Origin: Hortaea werneckii
Lineage: Eukaryota; Ascomycota; Dothideomycetes; Mycosphaerellales; Teratosphaeriaceae
Length of the DNA: 64,000 nt
Reading direction: 5' to 3'
Assembly: GCA_037044905.1 (NCBI GenBank)
Contig: JBAOKB010000182.1
Coordinates: 558,001 to 622,000 of the forward strand
The position numbers were made by a program, and so were the translations under genes. Each line of letters opens with the position of its first letter. Position 1 is the first letter of the stretch. Below the pieces are notes generated by a model. That model was not told the origin of the DNA, did not search any database, and worked only from the letters and a program-made list of their open reading frames with translations. Below, one piece after another: positions 22,799 through 32,264 of the stretch.

Positions 22799-23218
22799 AT
22801 GCCGTCTTCTTCGAACCGGTCCACGCTCCTGGAGAGAACTCTCCTCTATTACTTTCGAAAGGTGATTGTACGCTTACACAGCCATGGCCAGATGGCAGCA
22901 GAGTTTGATTTCTTCGTTCATCAATTTTCCATTCTTCTCGACATGCCGGTGGCCCAGCTCGTTGACAAGGTCTTGCCTGATTATATCGAGGGCACTGATT
23001 GGGATACGTGGAAAGCCCATCAGAATTGGATACAAAAGCTTAAGCAGGAGGGGGAAGGTCAAGATCCGAGCGTGACCCTTGGTCAGGCTGCGCAAGACTT
23101 GGGCTCTGTCGGCGCGGCGTTATTTCAAGTCGGCAGAGACGTGGAAGCGAGGGTTTGGTGCCAATGGGCTGCGCAATTGGATGCCATGAGACATGAGACC
23201 CCTCAAGACACAGATTGA
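22799..23218 (+). CDS. Small hypothetical protein, 139 residues
   Basis: An uninterrupted ATG frame, preceded by an A-rich context (ACTAACATGCC). The product has an amphipathic N-terminal helix (LLERTLLYYFRKVIV), a mixed alpha-helical middle (DMPVAQLVDKVLPDYI, DWDTWKAHQNWIQKLK) and an alanine-rich helix (GQAAQDLGSVGAALF). There is no signal peptide or membrane span. I recognise no family. It could be a lineage-specific gene, or one exon of a larger model. The reading looks better than random because of its regular helix pattern, but expression evidence is lacking. Confidence 0.42.
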   Translation: MPSSSNRSTLLERTLLYYFRKVIVRLHSHGQMAAEFDFFVHQFSILLDMPVAQLVDKVLPDYIEGTDWDTWKAHQNWIQKLKQEGEGQDPSVTLGQAAQDLGSVGAALFQVGRDVEARVWCQWAAQLDAMRHETPQDTD

Positions 23219-24063
23219 AGGACTCACTGACGGCACTGACGAGCTTCGAACCTCGCACCTCTCTTCTCACCGCGCAGTGCCAATGTTTCGAAATACTGTT
23301 CGGTCTTTGCTGGTGCTGAACGGCAAAGCGACAACCTATGTGCTGTCTACGGGCCATCTGAGCAACCATGCCCTGGCATCGACCTCCTCCCTTCACGACA
23401 ACATCGAGTGCTTCCATAACAAATTTGTCCGGTACCTCTGACACCGCCCAAACAACCTTAAAAAATGCCTGGCCAGCTCTTATGGTACCTACAGTCTTCC
23501 TCTTCGCACCACAGAATCACAATTGAGCAACAACAGATATGCACATCCACCTTTACAAAATGCAAGGGCGGAGGCTGTTGACATGTACTGTCTAATAGGG
23601 TGCGTTGAAGGAGAGAAGAGATGGGACGAAGGGAACGTGAAGTTTGAGCTTTTTCGAACATGGCCTGTGCATCACTGCTTGCTTACTGTACAGCATGGCC
23701 GTATCTCCGTGCTTGTCTCCAACGCTTGAATTCATTGTTTTTCAACCCCTGTATGTATCTTAACAAATGTATCGACGAAACGCGGTCAATATAAGGACGA
23801 GATGTCGAGTCTCTCTGATCATGGGAGAAGACGTCAATTGAGTTACATACATCGTAGGCAACGCGTCAACCAGGCATGCGTAGGACGCGTGACCGCGCTA
23901 TCGTCTTCGGCTCTTCCCGAAGACTTCCCCGCATCTCGTTATCGCCGCCGGCGTCTAGTGACAACATCGATGTTTGAGAGGCAGCCCCGTTCTCGTTGCA
24001 CTCCTACCTGTTGCATCTTGCACAGCCAGCTGTGCTCTAGACCTCTAGTCATATTTGTTGGAA
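23219..24063. other. Gene-free stretch
   Basis: About 850 bases, mostly the trailer of the small orphan and the promoter of the next plus-strand gene. Open frames are short and lack motifs. Nothing else recognised. Confidence 0.45.
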
Positions 24064-25770
24064 ATGAGCGGCAGAGACGATGACAGCGGCGGTCTTCCGC
24101 GTGAAATCTTCGAACAAATGAAGGCAGGGCATGAGAAGTGGATGCGCGAGCTGGAGGATGAGGGCTGGCGCTTGAGGCAACATCGAAACGGTGGCTACGA
24201 AACCCGCCCGCCAGCGATGCAGACCGATCGACCTCCTTTGCCAAACACCGGCGATCATGACAATTTCTTCGTGTCGTTCAAGCACTTCGTTGACAATAGC
24301 TTGGGTAGTCTGGCTGATAGCTTTAAGAGCTTACCCAGCAACATCCAAGAGCTAAGGACGAACGTGCAGAAAGGCGACGACCCTCGGAAGGAAAGGTGGT
24401 GGGTGAAGGATTGGCGGCGATGGACCGGACGAGAAGATACACCAGAAGATTATTGGCTGCTGTCCAATTGCCCCTGTCCAGCAAGCAACCGCGATGCATG
24501 GCAGGCAGCTTCTTTGCTTCTCCGTCAGGCGCATGAGAAGAACAAGGATGTCGCGCCCTCGAAGATAATTGATCTTTACAGAGACTATGTCTCACTCGGA
24601 GAGCTGGAGGTTGACCCGTTCGAGAGGCTGGGAGACATGGATCCCGGCTGGGGATGGGGACATCTCAATCTTTCTCGCAGTGATCCATCAACACTCGTCG
24701 AACGAGGCTCAGTTATACGCTGGAGGTGGCTTGGCGTCGACTGGTTCAAATGCAGCATGTACTCGCCGTTCAATCTGGAGACGCATCATCTTCTGAAAAA
24801 TTCAGGGCATAACTGGCGGGCAGCTTTCGAAGATCTCCTCTGTGCTTCACTTGATAAGCCTATGACCTCCAACGAACAATACGGGATCCGTCCCTATGGA
24901 ATCCCTCAGTCGACTTCCAATGGACCTGCCTTGGATTGGATGCTAAGTTTGCAATGCCGCGGCATTTTACCGCCCCAGCTTCCTACACTTTATGGTTCTG
25001 TCCTTGACGGTGGCATCTCGCGACGAAAGCAGGCTGCGACGCTGGGTCACCAGGGACAGTCCGATCACACTGTGTCCTGGGATTCACCAATTGGTCGTGA
25101 CATGGCCAAATTAGCAGGGGAAATAGTGACTCCAGGTCCGGAGGTGCAGCTTCAGAAAGTTCAACAGCCACAAACAGAGCTTGACATGTACCTACCGCCA
25201 CATAGTGCTAGCCCACACGATTCGTCAGATGAAGAATCGAGACGGGAATGGTTTCGCGAGCAGCAACGTTGTGATGCCGAAGACGAACTGTGGGATGCTC
25301 TAAATAGAGCTGATGCGGACGCGGCAGCTCGTTGCATGAGTGATTGGCATATTCAACAGCGGAGACGACTCGGCGATATCTTTGGCTTCTTTGAAGGTGA
25401 AGATATGCGGGAATTCATGCCTACCCTCAGCAAGGCTTTGAAGAGTATTGGTCTGACGAGGGAAGATGATAGCGCCGGAAGACTACAGCAGGAGGCTGAG
25501 GCCCTTGAGCTGCAAGCAACGGAGAGCTCTAGTCGCGCGGCTAATGAGAAGAAAATTGACGTGCTATCCAGCCTCACCACAACGCAGACTACTCGGATGC
25601 CGGATGGTACAGTCACCACCAAAGTCATTCTGAAGCAGCGCTTTGCCGACGGTAGAGAGGAGACTGAGGAGAAGTTGCACACCTACCAAGACCCATCTCA
25701 GCTACAGCAGGCTGAAGAAGCCCACAGACCTGAGCAAGTGGAGAAGAAGAAAGGTTGGTTTTGGAGCTGA
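24064..25770 (+). CDS. Conserved-looking hypothetical protein, 568 residues
   Basis: A single-exon ATG frame with no frame breaks. The protein is hydrophilic and Trp-rich (WWVKDWRRWTGRED, GWGWGHLNL, IRWRWLGVDWF), without signal peptide or membrane helix. The middle region carries Pro- and Ser-rich linkers (LPPHSASPHDSSDEES at about residue 378). The C-terminal 90 residues have a distinctive beta-like segment, TTTQTTRMPDGTVTTKVILK followed by RFADGREETEEKLHT, then a polar tail ending KKKGWFWS. I have the impression that this TxxPDGTVTTK/RFADGREE segment recurs in fungal hypothetical proteins, but cannot name a family or a function. It has no overlap or close spacing with its neighbours that suggests an operon-like pairing. 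Confidence 0.72.
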   Translation: MSGRDDDSGGLPREIFEQMKAGHEKWMRELEDEGWRLRQHRNGGYETRPPAMQTDRPPLPNTGDHDNFFVSFKHFVDNSLGSLADSFKSLPSNIQELRTNVQKGDDPRKERWWVKDWRRWTGREDTPEDYWLLSNCPCPASNRDAWQAASLLLRQAHEKNKDVAPSKIIDLYRDYVSLGELEVDPFERLGDMDPGWGWGHLNLSRSDPSTLVERGSVIRWRWLGVDWFKCSMYSPFNLETHHLLKNSGHNWRAAFEDLLCASLDKPMTSNEQYGIRPYGIPQSTSNGPALDWMLSLQCRGILPPQLPTLYGSVLDGGISRRKQAATLGHQGQSDHTVSWDSPIGRDMAKLAGEIVTPGPEVQLQKVQQPQTELDMYLPPHSASPHDSSDEESRREWFREQQRCDAEDELWDALNRADADAAARCMSDWHIQQRRRLGDIFGFFEGEDMREFMPTLSKALKSIGLTREDDSAGRLQQEAEALELQATESSSRAANEKKIDVLSSLTTTQTTRMPDGTVTTKVILKQRFADGREETEEKLHTYQDPSQLQQAEEAHRPEQVEKKKGWFWS

Positions 25771-26391
25771 GTCGGCCTCGCAGGGTTCAGTATGTATGCG
25801 TATCAACTAGCTACAAGCATCGGTCTATAGCAGCGTCCTTGGAGGAGCAGTTTCGGTTATGCCTTCGAAGATCACCTCCTACTTTACGTGTAGCAATTAC
25901 TCACTCAGACTCCATTGTTTAGAGTTGTCGAATGACATCGTAAGCTCGTACGCGCTGGTGTCCGACCAGGCCGGGCCCGGCCGCTAGGTCCAGATTATTC
26001 GTGATGACTGATTTAGAGACACGACTTTATGCGCTGGTACTGACACCCCTGTCCCATGAAGCAGAAATGTGTACTCGATGACTTCGCCTCTATGTGAGAC
26101 AGAGACAGAGCATGAGGATGTAGGCATATAGCCCAATGCATTGAATGGAGCGCTAATCGTTTCCTAAACGCCTTCTCCATATGGGGAAAATCTGGGGAAA
26201 GCTTTTAGAGTTCCAGCGTGCCTGTGGCAGGTGCGACAATGGAGCGGGGTTTCATGCAGTCACACGACCAACACACGCAAGCTGGCATTGACCATCGCTC
26301 CTGATCTTCAAAAGCTCTGTCAGCTCCCTCATCCACTTTCTTCTTCCTCCACCAACCTCCTCACATCTATTAGAATAACAATACCGGCAAG
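25771..26391. other. Intergenic between the 568-residue orphan and the DJ-1-like gene
   Basis: About 620 bases. It contains a perfect 14-base palindrome of GGCC/GGGCCC type at 25969-25982 and the CT-rich leader of the DJ-1-like gene near 26330-26390. No gene seen. Confidence 0.5.
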
Positions 26392-27407
26392 ATGAGTGCA
26401 ATCGTGGAAGAACCTGACGGCTTCTATGAGCCGATCAAGGTTCTTATCACCCTCCACGAGGGTATGGACACCATGGATGCCATTGGGCCCATGGAAGTCT
26501 TCAGTCTGGCTCTGCATGACAAGAAGGTCAAGGGTAGGCTTGCAATGCCTGCACCGACTCGATCTCAGCTGCTGACGTTAATTGGCTTTTAGAGTCCAAG
26601 GCGTTCCGTGTCATTTTTGCTGGCAAGGAGCAGAACACCATGACGGCTCAAAACATTCCGATCCGTGCCCATATCGACTATGAGGAGGCCATGAAGCGTA
26701 TCGGCGAGATTGACCTCCTCATCGTTCCAGGAGGCGGTACCGACAACAAGATCAAGACCAATAACCAGCCCATGCCGTTGATCAAGGCGTTCTCTGAGCT
26801 GCAGAAGAAGAATCCATCTCGTGAACGCAGCCTGATGTCAGTCTGCACGGGCTCGCTTTTCCTCGCTGAGGCTGGTATTCTGAGTGGTCTAGCCGCCACC
26901 ACCCACCCTGACTACATTACCAAGATGGAGATCATCTGTTCCAATGCCGCCCAACGTGACATGACGGACCGCTGCGATGTTATGGAGGCTCGGTACGTTG
27001 TCAACAACCTTCGCTTTGAGCTCGGTGAGAACTACGAAGAGGACAACCCATACGTCATGAGCAGGAAGGAGTACAAGGAGCACCAGCGCAGAAGGTCGTC
27101 TGTAGGTGTTCCAACCTCGCCGATCGAGGAGCGCGCCAACTCGGGCTCGGGTAGACGTCCTTCTAGCGCTCGCAAGGGTAGCATGAGCTTGAAGCTCAGC
27201 AACATGCGGCGCGAGAGCGTTCTCAAGCGCGCCAACTTGCGTTTGGGCGGACTGCGTGTCATCACTTGCAGTGGTATCACCTCGGGCATTGACGGTGCTC
27301 TGTACATGGTTGGTGCCATGGTTTCGGATGACTCGGCCGATGAAGTCGCCCGTGTTATGTGCCACGACTGGAAGAAGGGCGTGGTTGTTGATGGTACTGA
27401 TGTTTAA
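26392..27407 (+). CDS. DJ-1/PfpI-family protein with a serine-rich basic insert
   Basis: A 318-residue DJ-1/PfpI (class I glutamine amidotransferase-like) protein. Exon 1 is 26392-26533, exon 2 is 26593-27407; the 59-base intron (GTAGGC...TTTTAG) splits a Glu codon. The fold is seen in VLITLHEGMDTMDAIGPMEV at the N-terminus, LLIVPGGG (residues 89-96) and the nucleophile elbow SVCTGSLFLA with Cys132. The following ATTHP at 149-153 is typical of the ThiJ/isonitrile-hydratase-like branch. SGITSGIDGALYMV closes the core. Unusually, an approximately 80-residue hydrophilic insert (about 186-266) interrupts the core and carries QRRRSS, GRRPSS, ARKGS and MRRES, all of the Arg-Arg-x-Ser kind favoured by protein kinase A-like kinases. 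The function may be hydrolase, lyase or stress-linked; the substrate is unknown. Confidence 0.85.
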
Positions 27408-27853
27408 GCAAGGCGTTGGCGGAGCCATTAGGCGCTGATGGAGCGGCCATGATTCAGCAATCGTTACTTGATGTTTTGTTTTTTTAAGGATGATCAATGA
27501 TGTGATGAGATGCTACCTCGAGACAAAGCGTATGGAAACCTGATATAAACCATGCTAGCACTTCGCAGTGAGTTCTGCGATTGATGAATGCCACGAACAA
27601 ATTACATTCTCCTGTTCCAAACTTTACCTCTCGTGCTCAAGCTAGCCAACATCATATTGATGGACCTGTAGACTGCTGTTCCTGACTTATTTTGCTTCTC
27701 GTCTCGTTGCGAAAGAACGCCGGAGAAGCGAGTTCTTGTTGCTTACTTCTCTGTCAGCACTGATCAGCTCGATGACGAAGCAATCTTCTCACCCAAAAGC
27801 TCCCCGCAATAGCCGATCCATCCTCCTTCTCTTCCGCTCCAACATCCGCAAAG
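27408..27853. other. Intergenic and promoter of the Zn2Cys6 gene
   Basis: About 450 bases between two plus-strand genes, with a pyrimidine-rich leader before 27854. No gene or repeat seen. Confidence 0.5.
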
Positions 27854-29692
27854 ATGTCTGGAGAGAACAACCTCAAACGGCCTTTGAGTCCGCAACATGA
27901 AGCTAATGGACACGATGGCAACAATGAAAACGGTGATGCTCACCAGGGTCGCCAGAGGTCTAAGGCTGCATGCGCGCCATGCCGGCAGCGCAAGCGAAAA
28001 TGCGATGGGCATTTTCCTTGCCATACATGTGTGAGATACGAATATCAATGCGAGTATCCGACAGCGAAACGACCTTCGTTCATCAACAATGATGCAGGAG
28101 CAATTCAGAATCATCAGCAAAATCAGCAACCGCCGCCTGTGCAGCCTCAAGAGCCTGCATCAAGCATTCGCGGCCCACCCACGATCACACAACTGCAGAA
28201 GCATCCTTTGACTGCGCCAGGTGCTAGGTTTCATCACCGCAGCATACTAGATCCAGTCAAGACTCGTTTCGTACGTGCCAACTCTGCCATCGCATTCCCG
28301 CGCATCCTGGGCATGGACATGGAATCCGAAAGTATCCCGAGGCTGCACTCTTTCGCATGGCATACTGGAATCCGTGCGGAACCGCTGGACGATGCTGTTG
28401 TGCTTAACAGCCTGCTTACATGGCCAGAATGCCAACAATATGCGAAGCCCTACTTTACCATTGTGCGACCAGAATTCGGTCTGCTGGAGGAACCTGAGTT
28501 TATGGAGCAAGCAGCTGCTCGCTTTGCCAATCCTGGCGGATCTCACGATGTGGATGCTGTGATTCTCGGTGTGGCTGCGATAGGATCGTTTTTCTCGATG
28601 AACCCTCATCCCAAGGAAACCGAATTCGTCTTTGGTGCTCGGGATGTTCTCGTGCAAAGAGGCTTGAGCCATTCGCCGTCTTCGAACAGTGTCGCCGCCT
28701 GGATACTGCGCACGATATACTTGCGTCTGTGCTCAAGGCCGCATGGCTCATGGATATGCAGCTCCATCACTATGCATCAGGCCGAGGCCAGTGGGCTGCA
28801 TAAGGAGATGCAAACGATTGCTGTGGTTTATCCAGCAGCGCCTACAGGAGACAACAAGCTTGCCAAGACGCGAAGAAGGCTCTTTTGGATCGCACGTGCT
28901 TTGAACATCATCCTTTCCTTCGAATACGGGCGATCAAGAGTCACATTTGATGTTGTTACAACGAAGAAATTCGCACCTGAGAGCGACAGTAATGCACATC
29001 AATTCGTTGAATTGGCAGACTTGCTTCCCAACGACTTTGTGGATCGAGAACGAGAACCCGACCCTCCTGCTGCTTTGAGTAGTGCTTTGACAAAGATCGA
29101 GGAAATGCAGACAGACTCTAGCTTCATGACCATGCTCAAAGCAGATCTGGCGTTCGCAATCTACAGACGGCTCTGGCTGATGAGCTTGACGGACGCAAAA
29201 GATCGCGCTGACACCGTCATCAACGTTGGCAAGGCCGCGCTGGAAGCAGTCAGCAAACTCCTCGAGACGCGAACGCCATGGTGGAATACAGTCCATATGA
29301 CCTTTCAGTTTCTTTGCGTCTGTCTTGCCATCAATACGCCTAGAAGTCTAGCCCACATTCAAGAGGTTCTCTCGCTTCTTCACCGGGTCGCCCAGACGTA
29401 CAACACCCACATGGTCCAAGAGGCGTACAATCAAGCCCTCGCGCTGGTCAGAATGTCCCAAGCACGCAAACAGAAGGAACTGGAAGCGTTGAATGCGTTC
29501 CCGCAGGCACCCCCCTTCGAGGATCACCCTTCAGTGGGTAGCAGTATGGGCATGACGGAAGCGCCCAACTTGGACTGGGCAATGGATCTACCGTTCGAGT
29601 GGGATATTTTCCTTAACCCTGACCTCGTCATGTCTGCGCAGCAAACGCAGTCTGCAGTGGACGCTTCTTTCAATGGCCAGCTCGGATTTTAA
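27854..29692 (+). CDS. Zn2Cys6 fungal transcription factor
   Basis: A 612-residue, intronless regulator. The binuclear zinc cluster is exact: Cys40, 43, 50, 56, 59 and 66 with spacing C-x2-C-x6-C-x5-C-x2-C-x6-C, and the basic RQRKRK between the second and third Cys. It is followed by a Gln/Pro-rich linker (residues about 85-110). The region 150-500 resembles the fungal-specific transcription factor domain, with an ARRRLFWIARALN-like segment (KTRRRLFWIARALNIILS) and a REWPHMTF-type hydrophobic core. The C-terminal 60 residues are acidic and hydrophobic (DLPFEWDIFLNPDL), a likely activation region. It sits next to the DJ-1-like gene in tandem and the secreted nuclease gene downstream, but nothing shows that it regulates them. 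Confidence 0.9.
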   Translation: MSGENNLKRPLSPQHEANGHDGNNENGDAHQGRQRSKAACAPCRQRKRKCDGHFPCHTCVRYEYQCEYPTAKRPSFINNDAGAIQNHQQNQQPPPVQPQEPASSIRGPPTITQLQKHPLTAPGARFHHRSILDPVKTRFVRANSAIAFPRILGMDMESESIPRLHSFAWHTGIRAEPLDDAVVLNSLLTWPECQQYAKPYFTIVRPEFGLLEEPEFMEQAAARFANPGGSHDVDAVILGVAAIGSFFSMNPHPKETEFVFGARDVLVQRGLSHSPSSNSVAAWILRTIYLRLCSRPHGSWICSSITMHQAEASGLHKEMQTIAVVYPAAPTGDNKLAKTRRRLFWIARALNIILSFEYGRSRVTFDVVTTKKFAPESDSNAHQFVELADLLPNDFVDREREPDPPAALSSALTKIEEMQTDSSFMTMLKADLAFAIYRRLWLMSLTDAKDRADTVINVGKAALEAVSKLLETRTPWWNTVHMTFQFLCVCLAINTPRSLAHIQEVLSLLHRVAQTYNTHMVQEAYNQALALVRMSQARKQKELEALNAFPQAPPFEDHPSVGSSMGMTEAPNLDWAMDLPFEWDIFLNPDLVMSAQQTQSAVDASFNGQLGF

Positions 29693-30155
29693 GACCTTCC
29701 TTTCGACGCAACGTCGGGATTGACCGAAAACGAGATAACCATATCAACGACCGCGGCATTCTATCCTCTTGGGGCTTTTTGACCGAACATCGAAACAAGA
29801 CATGCATGAAGAATGTGTTTAAAACGCTTTGGCGACAGGCGTGCGCAAGCTTAAGACCAATGGAAATCCACGTGCTGCAGCTTTATCGGACTGATCGGCA
29901 GTTGTGCAGCTTTGGACTCTTGGCGCCGGCGTCTACAGTGAATATACCTTACGCGAAGCCTATAAGTGTATATTTGATGCTGCTGTAGCTCCAGAGGGGG
30001 CAGCCCGATGCGTTGGTACCAATGGCGGGCTTAGATGGTGAGCTTGTGGAGGCGGAATTCCTTGAGAGTATAAGTTCTGCTTGATTTCTGTCCGGTCAAC
30101 ACCGGTCTTAAAATCTCGAATCCTGGCCAAAGAAAGACCGGTCGCTTTTATCAAC
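29693..30155. other. Intergenic and promoter of the secreted nuclease gene
   Basis: About 460 bases. A CTATAAGTG sequence at about 29960 and a TATAAG at about 30070 could serve as TATA-like elements for the gene starting at 30156; this is a guess from position. No gene seen. Confidence 0.35.
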
Positions 30156-30848
30156 ATGTTTTCACATTCTCCTCTACTTCTGCTCATAGCAGCCACTACT
30201 GGTCTAGCAGCACCCATTGCAAAGCCACTTGCACGCCGTGGCAACCTGCCTACGCCGATCGCTGTCTCGACCGCCAAGAGCTACCTTTCCGAGCTAACTG
30301 TTGCCGCCGAGTCGAACTCCCCAGCATATGACCGTGACGAATTTCATACGTGGATCGCCATCAGTGGTAATTGCAATACCCGCGAGTACGTCTTGAGGCG
30401 CGACGGAACCGATGTGGAGACTTCAAATGCTTGCACTGCCACATCTGGCACTTGGTATAGTGATTACGATGGCGAGACATGGACCTCAGCCTCCGATGTA
30501 GACATCGACCATATCGTTCCGTTGAAAGAAGCCTGGGTTTCCGGCGCCCGCTTATGGAGCGCAAGCCAGCGGGAGGCGTTCGCCAATGAGTCAGTAGCCC
30601 GCCTCCGTATCCATTTCCCACTGCACTTGCTAATATCTTGCAGTATCACCCGACCACAACTGCTCGCCGTCACCGACAACATCAACCAATCCAAAGGCGA
30701 TCGCGACTTGGCTGAGTGGTTGCCGCCCCGAGAGGCTTACCAGTGCGAGTACGTCCGGGCGTGGATTGATGTCAAACATCACTACGATTTGACCATTGAT
30801 CAAGCCGAGAAGGATGCAGCGAGTGACGTCTTATATAACGTCTGCTAG
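30156..30848 (+). CDS. Secreted HNH-type nuclease (DUF1524-like)
   Basis: A 212-residue protein with a signal peptide (MFSHSPLLLLIAATTGLAAP) followed by a short pro-like basic stretch ending LARRG, a possible Kex2-type site. The core carries the HNH/beta-beta-alpha-metal signature: DVDIDHIVPLKEAW (catalytic His in DHIVPL), then LLAVTDNINQSKGDRDLAEW with the conserved Asn and Lys-Gly-Asp, and a final HYDLTID segment. CNTRE and NACTA cysteines, plus QCEY and the terminal C, may form disulphides. Exons: 30156-30589 and 30644-30848. The 54-base intron (GTCAGT...TTGCAG, with a CTAAT branch-like site) splits an Asp codon, giving ANDITRPQLL, as in relatives. Related proteins occur in Streptomyces and many fungi. 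The role is probably extracellular DNA or RNA cleavage; this is inference. Confidence 0.85.
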   Translation: MFSHSPLLLLIAATTGLAAPIAKPLARRGNLPTPIAVSTAKSYLSELTVAAESNSPAYDRDEFHTWIAISGNCNTREYVLRRDGTDVETSNACTATSGTWYSDYDGETWTSASDVDIDHIVPLKEAWVSGARLWSASQREAFANESVARLRIHFPLHLLISCSITRPQLLAVTDNINQSKGDRDLAEWLPPREAYQCEYVRAWIDVKHHYDLTIDQAEKDAASDVLYNVC

Positions 30849-31057
30849 GGTACATACTTTGTCCCGTAAAATAGTCCCAAGGGAAAAGATGATGATCGGC
30901 CGTATACTCATATTCCTTTTCAACCATTCTCTCCATGAAATCTCCAAACACCTTGTGCCATCCAGTCCAAACGAGTGATGCAGCAACGCCCACGCAATGC
31001 ACTTGAAACCCATCATTCGTACCCCTTCAATATCCAAATCTCCCTTTCCTCAAACGT

Positions 31058-31414
31058 CTACAACCCAAGCGGGTTCTGCCCCGTCTGCGGATTCCCTCCT
31101 ATCCTCTCCCCGCCAGGCTTCTCCTCCTTATCTTTATGTCCCGCCTCTTCCTTCGCCTGTTCTTTGAGACTCATTGCCGCTTCCCCGCTCGGCCTGCCAA
31201 TTGCCCCAGTCACCTGGCCTACAGGCCGCAGTCCTTTGTCCAGAACTTGTCCCAGAGGGTCGCCTACTGCGGAGAGGAGACCTTGGTTTGGTTAGGATAG
31301 TGGATTCGAAAGACCGGTGGTTTTTGACTTGGTAGCCAGTTAAAACTTACCTTTATTTTCGTCCAACGGGCCATCTGGCGCATTGTCCGGGAGCTTATTG
31401 AACGGGTTTGACAT
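31058..31414 (-). CDS. Small spliced hypothetical protein, 95 residues
   Basis: Two short exons, 31414-31351 and 31281-31058, joined by a 69-base intron with a perfect GTAAGT donor and CCAAG acceptor. Exon 1 reads MSNPFNKLPDNAPDGPLDEN; exon 2 reads GLLSAVGDPLGQVLDKGLRP, then VGQVTGAIGRPSGEAA, a Lys/Glu helix (SLKEQAKEEAGHKDKEEKPG) and ends in TGQNPLGL. The glycine- and valine-rich middle is reminiscent of small fungal hydrophilic/late-embryogenesis-like stress proteins with repeated G-x-V-L patterns, but I cannot assign a family. The two-exon phase agreement and a continuous sensible reading support a real gene. It is convergent with the secreted nuclease gene, with stops about 210 bases apart. 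Confidence 0.72.
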
Positions 31415-32264
31415 GCTTGGAGGCTTTTGCGTACGGTGGATTTGACGTCAATAGGGACTCCGGAGGGAGAAAGGGATATATGCCGCTTATTGTATCGAGA
31501 TAAACGCTACGGTAAAGGAAAGCAGAAACTTGTTTTTCCCTTTTTCTTACTTATTCCTTGGCTTGCTATTTCGTGTTCCTTACGTGTAAAAGGCAGTAGA
31601 TTGCTATGACGAATGTTTGGGGAGGGTTGATCATCATGTCTCACCCGCGGAGGTGGGGCGCGCACGCTCAGAAAAACAGCCGAATGGTCGCCACCGACTC
31701 GACCTCCTTGCAAGCTGTGTCATGTGCTACGCTTTTACCAAGGCAATCGGCCGGCGATGATGTCGGTTGGAATGAGGTGTCCCAGCATGAAAGCAGGACT
31801 TTGCTACATCGCTGAGGTCCATAGAGCCTGCAAAATGTGGCCGTGAACGTTGCCTGACGACAGTACGGAAACATTGCGTGTACCATCACTGTGTGAACTT
31901 GACGTGGAACAAAATCTGAGGATTGCAACATCCCAAATCAAGCCGTGGACTGTCTCCGGTCCTATTGTGATGAGAAGATCAGCTCTCAAGATTATCATGA
32001 GCGGTCCAATCGGTCGGTGTTAAAGTTGAGACTGTTCGGTGCCATTTTGCTCTTCCAAGCAACAGCTATGGAATGAATGTCCACGAAAATAATAGACTCA
32101 AAATTCCAACATGGGGCTACCAAGAGTAATTGCAAAGCTGCTTCATGTATCACCGCCTGTGTCACTTCAGAAGTACTCTACAACCCATCCATTACGCTCA
32201 AGCAATCAACCACCAAGCCCTCACCCACCGTCACTTCCTATATCGCCGCCAGCGATAGATATGA
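31415..32264. other. Gene-free stretch
   Basis: About 850 bases upstream of the small minus-strand gene and downstream of the next minus-strand gene. No motif-bearing ORF, tRNA or repeat was found. Confidence 0.5.

Noticed and set aside
25969..25982. 14-base perfect palindrome of GGCC and GGGCCC
   Set aside because: Short GC palindromes are expected in this composition and nothing links it to a factor or site.
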